Notes under the pieces: model-generated
The model's input: the letters and a program-made list of their open reading frames with translations, nothing else
The model's database searches: none
Told to the model about the DNA's origin: nothing
NCBI GenBank assembly: GCA_905182995.1
Contig: CAJJDP010000139.1
Coordinates: 231,893 to 295,892, forward strand
Direction: 5' to 3'
Length of the DNA: 64,000 nucleotides
Origin: Paramecium octaurelia
Lineage: Eukaryota > Ciliophora > Oligohymenophorea > Peniculida > Parameciidae
In this document: positions 48,201 to 61,327 of the stretch, one piece after another
Position numbering within the stretch: the stretch's first letter is position 1
Layout of the letters: each line of letters opens with the position of its first letter
Program-made: the position numbers and the translations under genes

Positions 48201-51200
48201 TTTTCTTTCTCTATTATGTTCTATTCTTTTTACAGTATTTCATTTAATATATGCAAGGCTAGAAATTTATCTTAGTTAGCTTCTTCTTTTAATAATCGTG
48301 AGAATGTATATATGACTTCTTCCTCACTTTGAAGTTTCAATAGAAATTATTCCTATAAGTCCTCAAATAATAATTTATCCAATCTATACAGATTATATAC
48401 ATTATCTGGATTGATCAATAAATCAAATTAGTAAATAAATTAATTAAATGTTTATTGAATGAAGATGGACTTTTATTGATAATACGTTTATTACAATGTT
48501 TATTTTCTTTGGGCTTCCTTTAAATCTTATTTATTGAGTTTCCCCTTTTGGCTCTCAAAATAATTTGTCAGTTATTAATAGAATTTATCTAATAAATAAA
48601 TAATTATATCTACTTAAATCCAGCAAACTCTTTGATGGCTCCTTGGTTTACATATGGGTTTCATAGTATATGACTGCATCTTAAAATGTTAGATACTAAT
48701 CTAAATCAGGTAGAACTTTTAATTATTTTAATTTGATCAACAAAGCAAAATGCTCATCCAAAATATTGTTAAACAAACTACAAAATTTATCTCTGCTAAC
48801 TAGCTTATCTGCATTATCAACACTGTATTCTCCTTCTTGAATCTGCAAATCCTAATGAAATGAAAACTCACCTCTTATCTTATCCATCATTTCACTAATT
48901 GTAAGATGCTTGTCCATCATATATCTCCTTAATTTCTCATAAAATTAATATAAATTTTTTTTAATGTCTTCTTATGAAATTTTCGAATTCATTCTTTGTT
49001 TATATTCCTTTATTTACATTTTGATTGCCCTTTAAGTTTTGTGTTCTTGAGCATATTTGATCGTTTTGAAGTGCTTTAGATTAGAATCCAAGGGACATTA
49101 AGTTAAGCATTTTGATAGAAAGAATTAAATCTAAGCCAAATACACTCTAAATTTTGGAGTTAGCAATTAGATTTCAATAATTACCAAGGTTTGTCTCATG
49201 CTTTCTAAAATTAACTTAATTAATGCCAATGGTTCATAAAGTGAATCTTCCACTACCTAATTCATCTACTCACTTTGAAAAGCTTATTAATTGAGTTAAT
49301 TTTCGGATATATTCCATTTTCTGATTTATATTTCATTGAATAGTTACTAGAGTAGTGTTAATACACCAAATTAGATATTCTACCAATTTGAGATTGCTAA
49401 TACATATTTCCAATATTCAGTGTAATCATTCACAATTCTCTTTTGTTCATTAATTTATTATTATTACAATTAAGCTGCAGTATTTTGATTTGTTAATCCA
49501 AGAGTTGAATTTAATAAATTCTTTCTTTTCTCCTCTGTATCCTAAAACAGCTTGTCCTTCATATATTCTAATTGGAATATATCCTATCTCATGTTTTCCT
49601 TGTCTTCAGGGGAGTTTGATTCAAATGTCTTTACTAACCCATCTAGATATTTGGGAAATGCCAATAAATCATTTAAAATCAGCAATAATAGTTCTCTCAT
49701 ATCTTGCATAGAAAATGTATGGTTTGTTTGAATTTAAGTGGCGTAAACCAATTTGATTAATTCTGATTTCATTAGATAAGAGGTTCCAGGATTATGTATC
49801 ATTTAATTGATTTATTCAGTAAATAAAATACCTTGGATCTGTTAAACCCCCAAGGGATAATCTTTAATTACTTAGGCTGTTAATGAATTTGAGGCAGAAA
49901 ATATTTAATAATCCAATCCATAAAAAGATTATTCATCATTTTAATTTTTAATTTCATTAAATTGTTTATAGTATTAAAGTTCATTAATGAAGTTAGGCAC
50001 TTTAAATAAATTACTTAATATTTCTCTTTTTATGATAGTTAATCTCTCAGGTGAAATTTATTTGTTTTGCAAAATGGATAACATAGCATAATAAAACTAT
50101 TGACAACTTGATTTGTACTCATACATAGTGCTGAAGATGCATTTAACTAATTATTATATTAAACTTTATTTTTCTACCATACTCTAACAAAACACTCCAA
50201 CTAATTTTGAAACCTTAATATTATTTGCTCCTAGTTTTATGATTATGAAGATATCATCTTATATTTGTTCACAATTTAATTTATTATTAATTAAAAACAA
50301 ACACAATAAATTTATGCAGATTTACTATGTAGGATTAAATTCTTTAAAGACTTTAATCAATCTAAGAATTTATTTATGTACCCCTAAATTTCTGAGTATA
50401 TTTTAAGTTTTTTTTAATTAAAATTGATCCATTTTAAATTCTTTAATTCTATTAATTAGTTTATTTAAGAGGTTCTCTATTTCCTGATTTTTATCCTCTT
50501 TTTATTAAACTACTCCTTCCTAATTCTTTTTTTACTAATCCTCCAATTATTAAATTAATAACTCTAATTTAGTAGGTGAAAATATGGATTCGCTCGAATT
50601 CCCTGTTAACTATTGATACAACTCAGTTTCTTCACCTTCTAGGATTAATTCAACTTATTTCAACTTTTAAATCCACTATTAATTAACTCCTTAGTTTAGT
50701 GCTTCATAACATATTTTAAAACCCTTGCTTTGAAATAGAAAATTTGAGAAATAGAATCCCAATAATGAACCCAAAATTAAATTTTTGTTTTCTCCCAATT
50801 ACATCCTGCTTATGATATCTTTAATTTCAAATATAAGTTTATCTAATGACTATAGACAATAAGTTTAATGAGATCTTTAAAAATGTTTAATGAATTCTTA
50901 AATTTACACATTCAATTAAATAATGAAGTACTACTTAAACAAGAGTCCAGCATTAAAAAATAGGTCATCAATCAGATCCACTAACCCTTATTATTGTAAA
51001 GAAAGGGCACTACTGATTAATTCATTTAACCAATTTTCCTTAACTTCCAAAGCTAACTTTTCCTTTAAAGATAAAAAGGGCACAAAAATTTAAAGCATCG
51101 GTTTGACAATGTTGCAAATTTGTTCTTCTGTTAAATATCCAAATTTTATGATTTTATATATTAGATGATAGAGAGTTGTTAAGAATTTAATTTTTTATGA

Positions 51201-54200
51201 AACTTTGCTTTTCTATTCAACTTTCTCAGTTGAAACTGAATTAGAACTCATGGAAGGAAGGCGAACATACATTTTCTTTTTTTTAACCTGAATCAATCCT
51301 TCCTAAAAACTCTGTCCTATAGTTAACAATTCAAAAAGCAACGGTAACATTTTATCCTCAAACTCCTTTATAATTCTTTCAACTTCTGTCGGTTCAATTT
51401 AATGATTGAAAATTTAGGCTATCTTTTTGTCTTTTTCCATTTATAATTATCCCCAAATGAAACAAGTTTGAGAATCTATTGGTAGAAATGGATCTATATC
51501 TATGTATAAAACTTCATAAAGTTTTAGATAGCTATTTTTCATAGATAATGGAATTAAAGTTGATTTTATAACTTGTTAGATGTGATTGGATGATATACCA
51601 AGTTATTTAACCTTTTTCATGCATTTTTTATTCCTCCCTTTGCAAAGATGAGCCAAAAGATTCACACATGCAGTTAAGTAACTCAGGAATTATAATAATG
51701 ATTTTTTATAGAGTATTTTTTCCCCCAGTTCTTCTAAAGAGAATAATTCAATTTCATTGTTTTCAGACGGTCGAATTAAATGCAATTATGATAAAGATGG
51801 ATTTTTTATCAGAAAATCTGCTAAAGCTTCTTCCCTGAATAATGTAAAGGTTGGTTTTGATTGAGTGATATTAAATTAACATAGAAATTTAGTTTTCCCA
51901 CTCTTTCCTTATGAAAACAATTCCTTGCATACTTTCTTTTGATATCGGATTATTCCTTGATTATTTGAATCAACCATGGCAATCGAAATGATTTTCAAGT
52001 AAATAGTCATGTCATAAATGTTATTTCCGATTTCATTAAGTGGCTCCAATAATTTAACCCAGTCTGCTAAGTCAATATTAGGCTAATCTCGCACTGCCTC
52101 TCTTAAAATAGCAGCTACTTGTGGACCATAACTCCTTATTTATTAGCATAGGAATTCATCATTATCCAATGCAATTCTTCTATTGATTGAGTTATTCTTA
52201 ATTGATAGCAAGATTATTCTATAAATTTAAATTGGCATAGATGCTAAGATTTTGAATGCAATATAAGACTATAAGTGATTAAAAATATAATACTGCTGAT
52301 TACTGAGATGGGAGTGGGCGATCTGTTTTATAGAGACGACTTCGGTCCTTCTCTCTAAACACCTTCTAAGATGTAAACACAATATTATCTATTAATTTCA
52401 ATAATGAAAATAAGAGTTCCAATATTTTCTATTCTCTCATCACTTTTTATTTCTAGACATAATTTATTTAGTTGTTATTATTTATCTCATGTTCATTCGG
52501 CTTAATTGTCAAAAGACTATTAAGATTATCCAATTATAATTGTAAATGATACACTTCTTGTTCTAATTAAGATTTCTATGATAGAGATTTCAAGTAATCA
52601 AATAAAACAATATCGTCATTTTATTTTCTTTTATCTTACACTATTGACCATTATTATAAATACACATGAAAATTCAGAATTCTCATTTAAATTTCATTAA
52701 AGTCCTCCAAAATATTAGAGGATTAAACATCAATAGACTTGACTGAAAATAACTAAGGAGACTAATCAGTTTAAACTTGCTAAAATTAAAATTTGGCATT
52801 CTAAGTTAAACATAAATAAGTTCCTAAGGCACTTTAAATACTAACTATTTATTCATTAGACTCCTATTGACCAGTCTGTTCAGGATTTATGTAAAATACA
52901 CTATAATCATCCTAAACATATCCTGATGTCAACTTTAATCTTTTTTCATCATTGGGGTCTACAGTTAAATATTACTGTGTGAAAAGAGATTTTAGTTTGC
53001 AAGCATTAGGTTATTCCAACTATTCAGTGAATGGATAAATTGGCTAAATTTCAAAATAGGTATATGAGTTAAGTAGATTACTAGATAATGCTTCATAGTC
53101 TTAAACTAAGTATTTGTTAAGATCTAGAGTTCTTAATGCAAATGATTCCTATTGTGATTGCTGTTAATCATTAGTTCCACTGGTAATCAGAGCGGTCTTA
53201 TTTGCAATAAATGACAGTAACTATTTTTCACTTGTTCCAACAGCAATTTAGGATTGTTAGTGAATTATTTACACAATGTTGTTTTGATAATGTTTTACCT
53301 TGTGAAGTTAAAAACTGTCAGGACAATCACTTGCATTGATATCAATAAATTTATTGCTCGAATATCTGGATTCATCCTTCTCGAGTTTTAAAAAATATTA
53401 CCTATTTGAATCTTATTAAAAGAATAATTAATCATTATACTAAATTTTATCTCCTACTTTCTTTGCACTCGAACTCGGCATTATTCTTAATATATTCTAA
53501 TGTCCTATTTGAGATGATAGATTAACAGAAAATGAACCTCTCTCTTAAGACGGCATATCCAAGTTAATCATCACACTCAATTTAGACTTTATATTCACTA
53601 ACACTATTCGTTAACCATAACAAATGTGACTTTAATCATTTTTTATTGTCCTTGGGTTACGAATTGTAAAAAAACATTTCTGTTAATGCGAATATGGATT
53701 ATTGATGACTTGATTTGACATATTTACACAATTTATTGAACCTGAATATTTTAAATTCCCTATTAATATCAATTCATGGAACAGTACATCTGATTACTTG
53801 CCAGACATTGTAACGTTTGTTTTTATAACAAATACATCTCCAAATTTCAGAAATGGATGCTCTGATTATCTATGACTTTAAAGCTCTTATTGCGGGTCTC
53901 TATTTTAAATAAATGATTTCTTTTTTAATTTTGTGACTTCTTTCTATTCTGATTAATTCACTGATACGTCATTGTCTAAAATCTCATCTTTTTCTTATTA
54001 TCTTAAAATATCCTAATTCGAATCTTTATTTATACTTATTAAGGAGTCGTTGATGATCTTACTTTTGTTTAAAGAAATGTCAATTATTTTGATTTCTTAG
54101 ACTCTTATTCAAAATCCTCTCTTTATTATATTTGAGCCTCCTGACTTGATTATTTTCCAGAGTATAAGCTAATTGGTTATATTAATGTTGGCGATCTATT

Positions 54201-54320
54201 CAAATCCATTTAATGAGGATTGTTTTGCTTCAGCATTCTAAATGCTATTTTAAGCGCGGCAATTTTAATATGTTCAACACCTTTCTTACAAGATTGTTAT
54301 GCAACAAACGAAATGTTCAT
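45268..54320 (-). CDS. IP3-/ryanodine-receptor-type intracellular Ca2+-release channel
   Basis: About 3000 codons. The N-terminus has the InsP3/ryanodine receptor N-terminal fold (PFLKFGDVFVIKTNV...LFHELILIG) and MIR repeats (CYGQRIVLVN, QYFLKLE, SLFTQQYLTVD). The middle is long helical RIH-type repeat. The C-terminal 500 residues have the membrane part (IVLTIILILSSAFVLI, LTYLILAALSFLA) and the family's pore module ending in the Cys/His tail CKICGISYDQC...WQEHIEKEHKLSSYLFF, a clear hallmark. Introns verified here: 45861-45895 (35) and 45428-45450 (23). In the pore loop, FGNGFRLQNS replaces the GGGxGD filter. The first 100 codons (54320-54000) contain a frame switch I could not resolve. Paramecium is known to have several divergent channels of this class. 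Only 71 bases separate it from the next gene. Confidence 0.85.
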
Positions 54321-54369
54321 GTAAGTTTCGTAAAATCAATATTTTAATATTATAAATTTGGGTTCTTTT

Positions 54370-54836
54370 CATATTTCTAAAATAAATTCATTTAAGATAG
54401 TGCAATTATTCATAGTTATTCTAACTTTGGAATGATATATGTAACATCAGCATTTATAAGATTGAACATTTTACATTTATTCATTACCCCTTGGATGTAT
54501 TTCACTTCTTCAATGTTTGATTTTAACATAATCCCAATATTAATTGCAAACATATTAGATGAGATAAGTAAGATTATCAATTATGAGTGCTAAAATAATA
54601 ATTGTTTGAAAATTATAAAATTTAAACATAAATAAATGTACATATAATTAGAATGGATTAAAACTGAAATGGTTAAGATAGGTTAAAATTTTATTGTTGA
54701 TAAAAATTAAAGGGGTAATTTGTAAACAAAAATTCAATTTTCTATCCTTTAATTGCTTTAAGAAGAACATTAAGTCCACTTAAGGAAGAAATCACAGTTA
54801 TGTGAATTATTAGAAATATGAAAAAAACTTTTCATT
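54370..54836 (+). CDS. Possible small protein, start unresolved
   Basis: A forward frame reads through from about 54370 to TGA near 54836 with glutamine TAA/TAG: a hydrophobic and aromatic first half (SNFGMIYVTSAFIRL, LFITPWMYFTSSMFDF, then IIPILIANILDEIS) and a Lys/Gln-rich second half. No ATG was found upstream in frame; the first internal Met could be the start. Most of it is repeated at 55750-56175. Low confidence; AT-rich DNA can mimic such frames. Confidence 0.3.
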
Positions 54837-55748
54837 GGCTTTGAATAAATGAATTCAATCGTACTGGCGAATACATTATTTTTTAATACAATTAAAATAA
54901 AAATGATTAATGATATTTTTCAAATTTTGATGACTTAAACCATTATATTCTCTCCCCTTCTGCACTAATTTATTTATAATAATTTAGAATTTTAATTTTT
55001 AACATTTTAGTAACCAATTGTCCAAAGTTCTTCTAAATTTATCCCACTTTCTATTCTAAATTTATTGAGAACAGCTCCTAACGGCAAGAAACTAATAGTT
55101 AAAAGGAATTTTTAACTATTATCAAGCATCTAATAATATTTCTGAGGGTTTACTTTTAATTCAAGCAGGATTTATGTAATTACCTAATTTTAGTCATTGA
55201 ATTAATGATTTTTTTAATTATTTTAAGAAAAACATGTCATCGAGTAAATACTACTTAGGTAAAAGTTTTCTTGATACCAATTCTAAAAAATTGAAAGATC
55301 TATGATTTTCCCTTACTGCCATTAGCCTCCAATCTCATCAGATTTATCAGAAATTTCAAATGTGGTGCAAAACTTCCGGATAATTAGATAGCCTATGCAG
55401 ATGCATCAGGCTTGGTCCACCTTGGATAGAATCATAATTATTCAGGAAGCCATCACACTATATAAATGCATTTTGTATAATTAAATTTATATAACGAATA
55501 TTAATATAATTTAGATTAATTGCATATAAATATTTAATTCTACAAAAATTCACTAAATTGATTTTTCTTCATCCTACATTAATACTATTTCGTCATAAGT
55601 TCTTAATTATTACTTAAAATTTGCGATGATAATATTACATTGTTATTTTTCAAGAAACTTTTTAAATATCAGCGTTTGCTAGTTTAATTTAATTTGGTTT
55701 TATATTTCCATTTACAACCTTTGATGATATTTTCAATATAATGGCAAT
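54411..55748. repeat. Exact direct repeat 3, left copy (1338 bases)
   Basis: Identical, as far as I can read, to 55750-57087 at offset 1339, with a single N at 55749 between. Mostly AT-rich. Two coding-like pieces lie inside: a forward frame at its left edge, and a forward frame near 55350-55500 (EISNVVQNFRIIRQPMQMHQAW). Read as one genomic block, duplicated by an unmerged contig overlap. Confidence 0.9.
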
Positions 55749-55749
55749 N

Positions 55750-57087
55750 CATAGTTATTCTAACTTTGGAATGATATATGTAACATCAGCATTTATAAGA
55801 TTGAACATTTTACATTTATTCATTACCCCTTGGATGTATTTCACTTCTTCAATGTTTGATTTTAACATAATCCCAATATTAATTGCAAACATATTAGATG
55901 AGATAAGTAAGATTATCAATTATGAGTGCTAAAATAATAATTGTTTGAAAATTATAAAATTTAAACATAAATAAATGTACATATAATTAGAATGGATTAA
56001 AACTGAAATGGTTAAGATAGGTTAAAATTTTATTGTTGATAAAAATTAAAGGGGTAATTTGTAAACAAAAATTCAATTTTCTATCCTTTAATTGCTTTAA
56101 GAAGAACATTAAGTCCACTTAAGGAAGAAATCACAGTTATGTGAATTATTAGAAATATGAAAAAAACTTTTCATTGGCTTTGAATAAATGAATTCAATCG
56201 TACTGGCGAATACATTATTTTTTAATACAATTAAAATAAAAATGATTAATGATATTTTTCAAATTTTGATGACTTAAACCATTATATTCTCTCCCCTTCT
56301 GCACTAATTTATTTATAATAATTTAGAATTTTAATTTTTAACATTTTAGTAACCAATTGTCCAAAGTTCTTCTAAATTTATCCCACTTTCTATTCTAAAT
56401 TTATTGAGAACAGCTCCTAACGGCAAGAAACTAATAGTTAAAAGGAATTTTTAACTATTATCAAGCATCTAATAATATTTCTGAGGGTTTACTTTTAATT
56501 CAAGCAGGATTTATGTAATTACCTAATTTTAGTCATTGAATTAATGATTTTTTTAATTATTTTAAGAAAAACATGTCATCGAGTAAATACTACTTAGGTA
56601 AAAGTTTTCTTGATACCAATTCTAAAAAATTGAAAGATCTATGATTTTCCCTTACTGCCATTAGCCTCCAATCTCATCAGATTTATCAGAAATTTCAAAT
56701 GTGGTGCAAAACTTCCGGATAATTAGATAGCCTATGCAGATGCATCAGGCTTGGTCCACCTTGGATAGAATCATAATTATTCAGGAAGCCATCACACTAT
56801 ATAAATGCATTTTGTATAATTAAATTTATATAACGAATATTAATATAATTTAGATTAATTGCATATAAATATTTAATTCTACAAAAATTCACTAAATTGA
56901 TTTTTCTTCATCCTACATTAATACTATTTCGTCATAAGTTCTTAATTATTACTTAAAATTTGCGATGATAATATTACATTGTTATTTTTCAAGAAACTTT
57001 TTAAATATCAGCGTTTGCTAGTTTAATTTAATTTGGTTTTATATTTCCATTTACAACCTTTGATGATATTTTCAATATAATGGCAAT
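55750..57087. repeat. Exact direct repeat 3, right copy (1338 bases)
   Basis: Second copy of 54411-55748. Its right edge continues into about 470 bases of AT-rich DNA (57088-57558) in which I see no gene, before the ISG12-like gene. Confidence 0.9.
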
Positions 57088-57558
57088 TTGCAATCTCCCT
57101 AATGTTCTCTTCCATTTAATGTTCAGCTAATTCAAATTTATAGCTTTTTTCTCGAATGTCAAGACAAATATAGCACCAAAACAATAAAAAATACAATATT
57201 GAGAGAAGTCTTATATTGTAAAAATACAATTTAAAATAACGAACAGGAGTATTAAAGAATATAATTGTGATTTTCAAAATATCTTTTTATTGAATATCTA
57301 GAGTATTACAACGTGTAATTATTTGAAACAATACATATTTTTTTTAAATTGATTCAAGTCATAGTAATTTTAGAATTATAAATTTAAGATAATAGCATAG
57401 TAAGTAATTGAATTATTATTAAAAATGAATATCCTTAGGTGGTTAAAATATTAATATTTAATTATCAAATTAATTCGTTATTTATCAAATAGAAGTGACT
57501 CTTAAAACTAGAAATTAATTGTTAATTTAGTTATCAATATGATGTTAATTTTATGGAA

Positions 57559-57888
57559 TCATTTTCTTAATTCTTTATATCCTACATAGCAACCGCCTAC
57601 TAATGCACCCACTCCGACTGCTGGTAGTGCAATGGATCCGATTCCTGACATTGCTAATCCTTGAGCTATAGAAAAGGCACTTCCTGATGCAACACATCCA
57701 ATGCTAGCTTAAGCAGCTGCAGCAAAGCTTCCTGCAACTGGTCCTATGGAAGAGAATCCATAAAGTGCCAATCCAGCCTTAGTTAAAGCAGTGCCTGCTC
57801 CTGCAACAACAACTGTTATTAAGCTTCCGTTCTTAATATTATTTAATAATCCAGGCTTCTTGGGTTTGTCTTCTGATGATGAATTCAT
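57559..57888 (-). CDS. ISG12/IFI27-like small hydrophobic protein
   Basis: Intronless, 109 residues, ATG 57888 to TGA 57559. After a polar start (MNSSSEDKPKKP) nearly the whole protein is small residues, Gly, Ala and Ser, in amphipathic or membrane helices: VVVAGAGTALTKAGLALYGF, then PVAGSFAAAAQASIGCVASG and LPAVGVGALVGGCYVGYKEL. This Gly/Ala pattern and length are those of the ISG12 (IFI6/IFI27) family. Animal members sit in mitochondria or ER membranes and affect cell death; in protists the role is unknown. It stands out by its GC content and low use of TAA/TAG glutamine. Confidence 0.75.
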
Positions 57889-58030
57889 AAAATAAATAAT
57901 TTTTCACAAAAAAACAATGTTTTAAATTGCAAGACATCAATTTTTGATTCTAGAATTAAATAGAATGTAAATTATTTTTAAATTAATAATAATAATAATC
58001 TAAACATAAATTTAAATTTAATAATTATAC

Positions 58031-58700
58031 ATGTCGTTATCACTTTGTAACAATATGAGCATTCGAGTTATTAGTGTAAGAATCTCAAAACAAAGAAAGG
58101 AATTGGATTAAGATTAAGAACTATTAAGAAGTTTTTATAATATCTAGATATTAGAAACAAACGATGTTCTTCGTTCAAAATAACATATCATTCAAAAATA
58201 ATTACAAAATATATCATATTTGTCTTTGTTATTTAAAATATTTTTCAATTTCCAATAATTAAATAGAGTTAGAATTGGAACAATTATATTTTCAATCTTC
58301 CTCTAACATCTAGAGTCTAATTGTTAAAGCAGATAATAAACATAATAATAAGGATGTAATAGAGTATTGATGAATATTATATCAATAGAAACTAGAACTT
58401 CAAGATGGGATTTAGAAATTTATAATAATTGAAAAACTAACCAATACTTAGAGATATTGATTTCTTAAAATTTTGGTTTCTTTTAATTTAAGAACAAAAT
58501 ATAATTTTAAAAATAAGAATAACTATCCCTAAAAAATTATACATATAATCGTAAATCTATTGTAATAAAAGGATTACTATGCCTTTCTATATAAGACAAA
58601 TAATGAGATACTACCTTTTGTAAAGATTTACTTAAACTTTAATAAGAAGTTGTTAATGTTTAATAATAATTCGCAAAAGCTGATAAGTTGTGTCTGTTAA
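58031..58700 (+). other. Possible coding region, frames unresolved
   Basis: An ATG near 58033 opens a Gln-rich frame, and a second frame around 58265-58350 looks coding (LELEQLYFQSSSNIQSLIVKADNKHNNKDVI) with a possible 25-base intron (GTA...TAG) after it. I could not connect the two with confidence. It lies 60 bases before the WD40 gene on the same strand. It may be a small coiled-coil gene or a decayed copy of the WD40 family's N-terminal part. Confidence 0.35.
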
Positions 58701-58760
58701 TTTATAGATCCTAAGAAGTGATACCCAAAAATTATGTATTAAATTATTAATATAAAAACA

Positions 58761-60158
58761 ATGAATCAAAAATTAATATGTCCTTCCCATCATAATTTAA
58801 TTCAAATAGTTTGTTTGAATGAATATTGCTAATCATTTCGATTTAGTTGTTATGAATGTTTAAGCAAGGAACATCATCTTAGTCATATTAGAGATGTAAA
58901 AAAAGTATCGGATTTTCTTGATTATAAATTACAAAGGCAAAAAGAAGACTAAGAGTTTGTTAGTTAATTTTAACATTATCTTGATTAGATAATTGATGTT
59001 TTTAATTAAATAAGAAACAAATTACTATTGTTATACTAGACTAAAATAGATACTTTGGATGAAATGAATGAATTATTGAACTTGTTTTTATAACAACATT
59101 AGGAGAAATTTGACTCGATCATTTTGAAAGTTTAATAAGAGTTATTATCTGTATTAAAGAGCTACAGCGACAATCTGAATCAGATATCAATTAATTCATT
59201 CTAATCAAATTTAGGGAATAAGAATATCAAATATTAATTAATTTAAACAATAAAAGAGAGCCCTATTTACTCTTTTTCATTTAATTCTACTTCTTCGATG
59301 CTTGCTGCAGGTTATTCTACAGGTTAGATTGCTATTTTTGAATTAGGAACAGAATAAATTAGAAAATAGTAAATATTAAAAGAGCATAAAGGATCTGTTT
59401 ATTCAATTGAATTTTTTTATCAAAAGGATTGTTTTATTTCTGGAGGTCAAGATAGGGTGATTTTAATATGGTCTTTTGAAAATAAACTCTGGATTTGTTA
59501 GTAAAGAATAGATGCTCATTCAGATTGGGTGAGCCATCTTATAATTAATAAAAATAATACTCTCATTATTTCTAGTAGTGGAGATAAGACTATCCAGTTT
59601 TGGAATAAAGGTGATTTATGGAAACGTAGCTAAACTATAACTGCTCATTTAAATACAGTGAATAGTTTAAGTTTAAATGATGCTGAAGATCAATTAATTT
59701 CATGCTCATGTGATCATACAATAAAAATATTTGAATCCAAAAATTCAAATTGGATAATACTTTAAACAATTAAAGTAGATAAATTAGGGTTTAGATTGTG
59801 TTTTATTAATAATTTTACATTTGTATTTTAATCTGAAAATTCAATAAATTTAAGTGTTTATAAATTCAGCTAATCGGATGGCTTATATCAACATATTAAA
59901 AACGTTTTGATAGAAAATGGGAACTATTGTGGCAATTTATTCCCTTCCAAGTATATAAGATCCAAAAATATCATACTAAATAAAAATGGAAATAAAGTTA
60001 ATTTGATTAAAATACCTTCTGATGAAGAATTTATACTAGAAGAAGTTATTGATTTTGGTACAAGAGCTATATTTGGAAATATATCGTATGATGGACAGTA
60101 TATAGCCACATGGGATAAGAATACAAAATAAATATAAATTAGAAAATATGTTGAATGA
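58761..60158 (+). CDS. Zinc-box plus WD40 repeat protein, paralog 1
   Basis: Intronless, 465 residues. N-terminal zinc-binding box of B-box type: CPSHHNLIQIVC...YCQSFRFSCYECLSKEHHLSH. Then about 100 residues of helix (coiled coil), then WD40 blades: SFNSTSSMLAAGYSTGQIAIF, then CFISGGQDRVILIW, LIISSSGDKTIQFW and LISCSCDHTIKIF, each with the GD/D...W pattern, and less regular blades to the end. Ciliates have many such tripartite proteins; they resemble TRIM proteins with a WD40 in place of the usual C-terminal domain. Partners unknown. It is a clear relative of the gene at 61328-63727. Confidence 0.85.
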
Positions 60159-60436
60159 TCTCTAATACTTGAAGAATTATTATCAAATGAAAGATTCTTT
60201 TAAAATTTTCACAATAATTTCTTGTAATTTAGTGCTAATCTCCCAGCCAATCTTAAAGATGGAATTGAAAGGACTTTATCTCAGTTTATCACTGAATTAA
60301 GAATTATATAATAAATGCCTGTTAATTTTAGAATATTTTCATAATCAAATTAAAATAGCCAGCCCTTCTTTATCAATGTATAAATATTCCTCTTGTTTCT
60401 AAAAATGCTATATCTCATCAAAATGAATTTTTAAAA

Positions 60437-61085
60437 TCACAAGAATGCTCTTTTCCCTCTAATATTGAGAATTATTCTTGTGATCAATAGATTTATAATT
60501 GCTCTATAATTTATTATTTCTTTTTAATTAATATTTTGAAATTACTTAGATCGAAAACTATAAAAATGATAAATCAAATAGTTTTATCCTTTACTTACAA
60601 AATCCAATTTTTCACCATCAATCATCTCTTCAATAAAAACATTATAATTACCATTTAAATAACCTAAAAATAATCGTATAAACCTGAATATTAACATCCA
60701 ACAATTCTAGTGATGGATTAAAGTAACATTAAAAATGTTGTTACTATTCTAAAGCTCATTTCTATCAACTTATATGCATTGCATTTCTCAACTACCAAGC
60801 TTTCTCCAATTCTAATATCCTCTTTGATAAATGAATTCTCTCCATTTAATTTGTTCAATTTAATAAAATTTCTAAAAGACTTTCACTAAATTCTATCCAA
60901 ATACAGCTGAATGCAAATTTAACTTTCCTTTTAATTGCTTATCCAACAGTTTCCTATCTTTAAATTTATCAATTGCTAAAGCCCAATATTTCACTGTCCT
61001 TTTATTAAATCCCTTTGAAAGATAGGGTATGTTTTGCTTAATTCATGCAATTTATTAAAATTAAAATAAAGTAAATCAAAAACCG
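60437..61085 (-). CDS. Possible gene between the WD40 paralogs, structure unresolved
   Basis: Reverse-strand stretches look coding: NKLHELSKTYPIFQRDL near 61050, KRTVKYWALAIDKFKDRKLL near 60980, IGESLVVEKCNAYKLIEM near 60800, and after a 20-base intron near 60665 GNYNVFIEEMIDGEKLDF. Together they faintly recall an alpha-kinase domain (the IEEMIDGE stretch), but I do not trust that. Frames switch between pieces more often than canonical introns can explain. First in-frame TGA at 60437-60439. Confidence 0.35.
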
Positions 61086-61327
61086 GAGGAAAGTATAATC
61101 AACCATGAGTTTTAATGAAATTTATTAAATTTATGAAGCTTTAATAAAAAAATAATAAGTCAGACAATTATCTAAGCAAATAGAATATTAATTATGTTTT
61201 AATCCTTTAGAATATGATATTTTAATTAAAACATATATTTATTCTTATCATAATAATAGAAAGAGTGAAAATATCATATACATTATGTAAAATATTTTAT
61301 TCTCAAATAATTTATCAAAAGTTTTAA

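Noticed and set aside
47000-50000. Several forward frames of 60-75 codons
   Set aside because: All are antisense to the large calcium-channel gene.
60437-61085. Alpha-kinase domain
   Set aside because: Only one short stretch faintly fits; no nucleotide-binding or zinc motifs were found.
61105-61327. N-terminal exon of the second WD40 gene
   Set aside because: It lies in another frame and the only intron of suitable length gives an unconvincing protein; left open.
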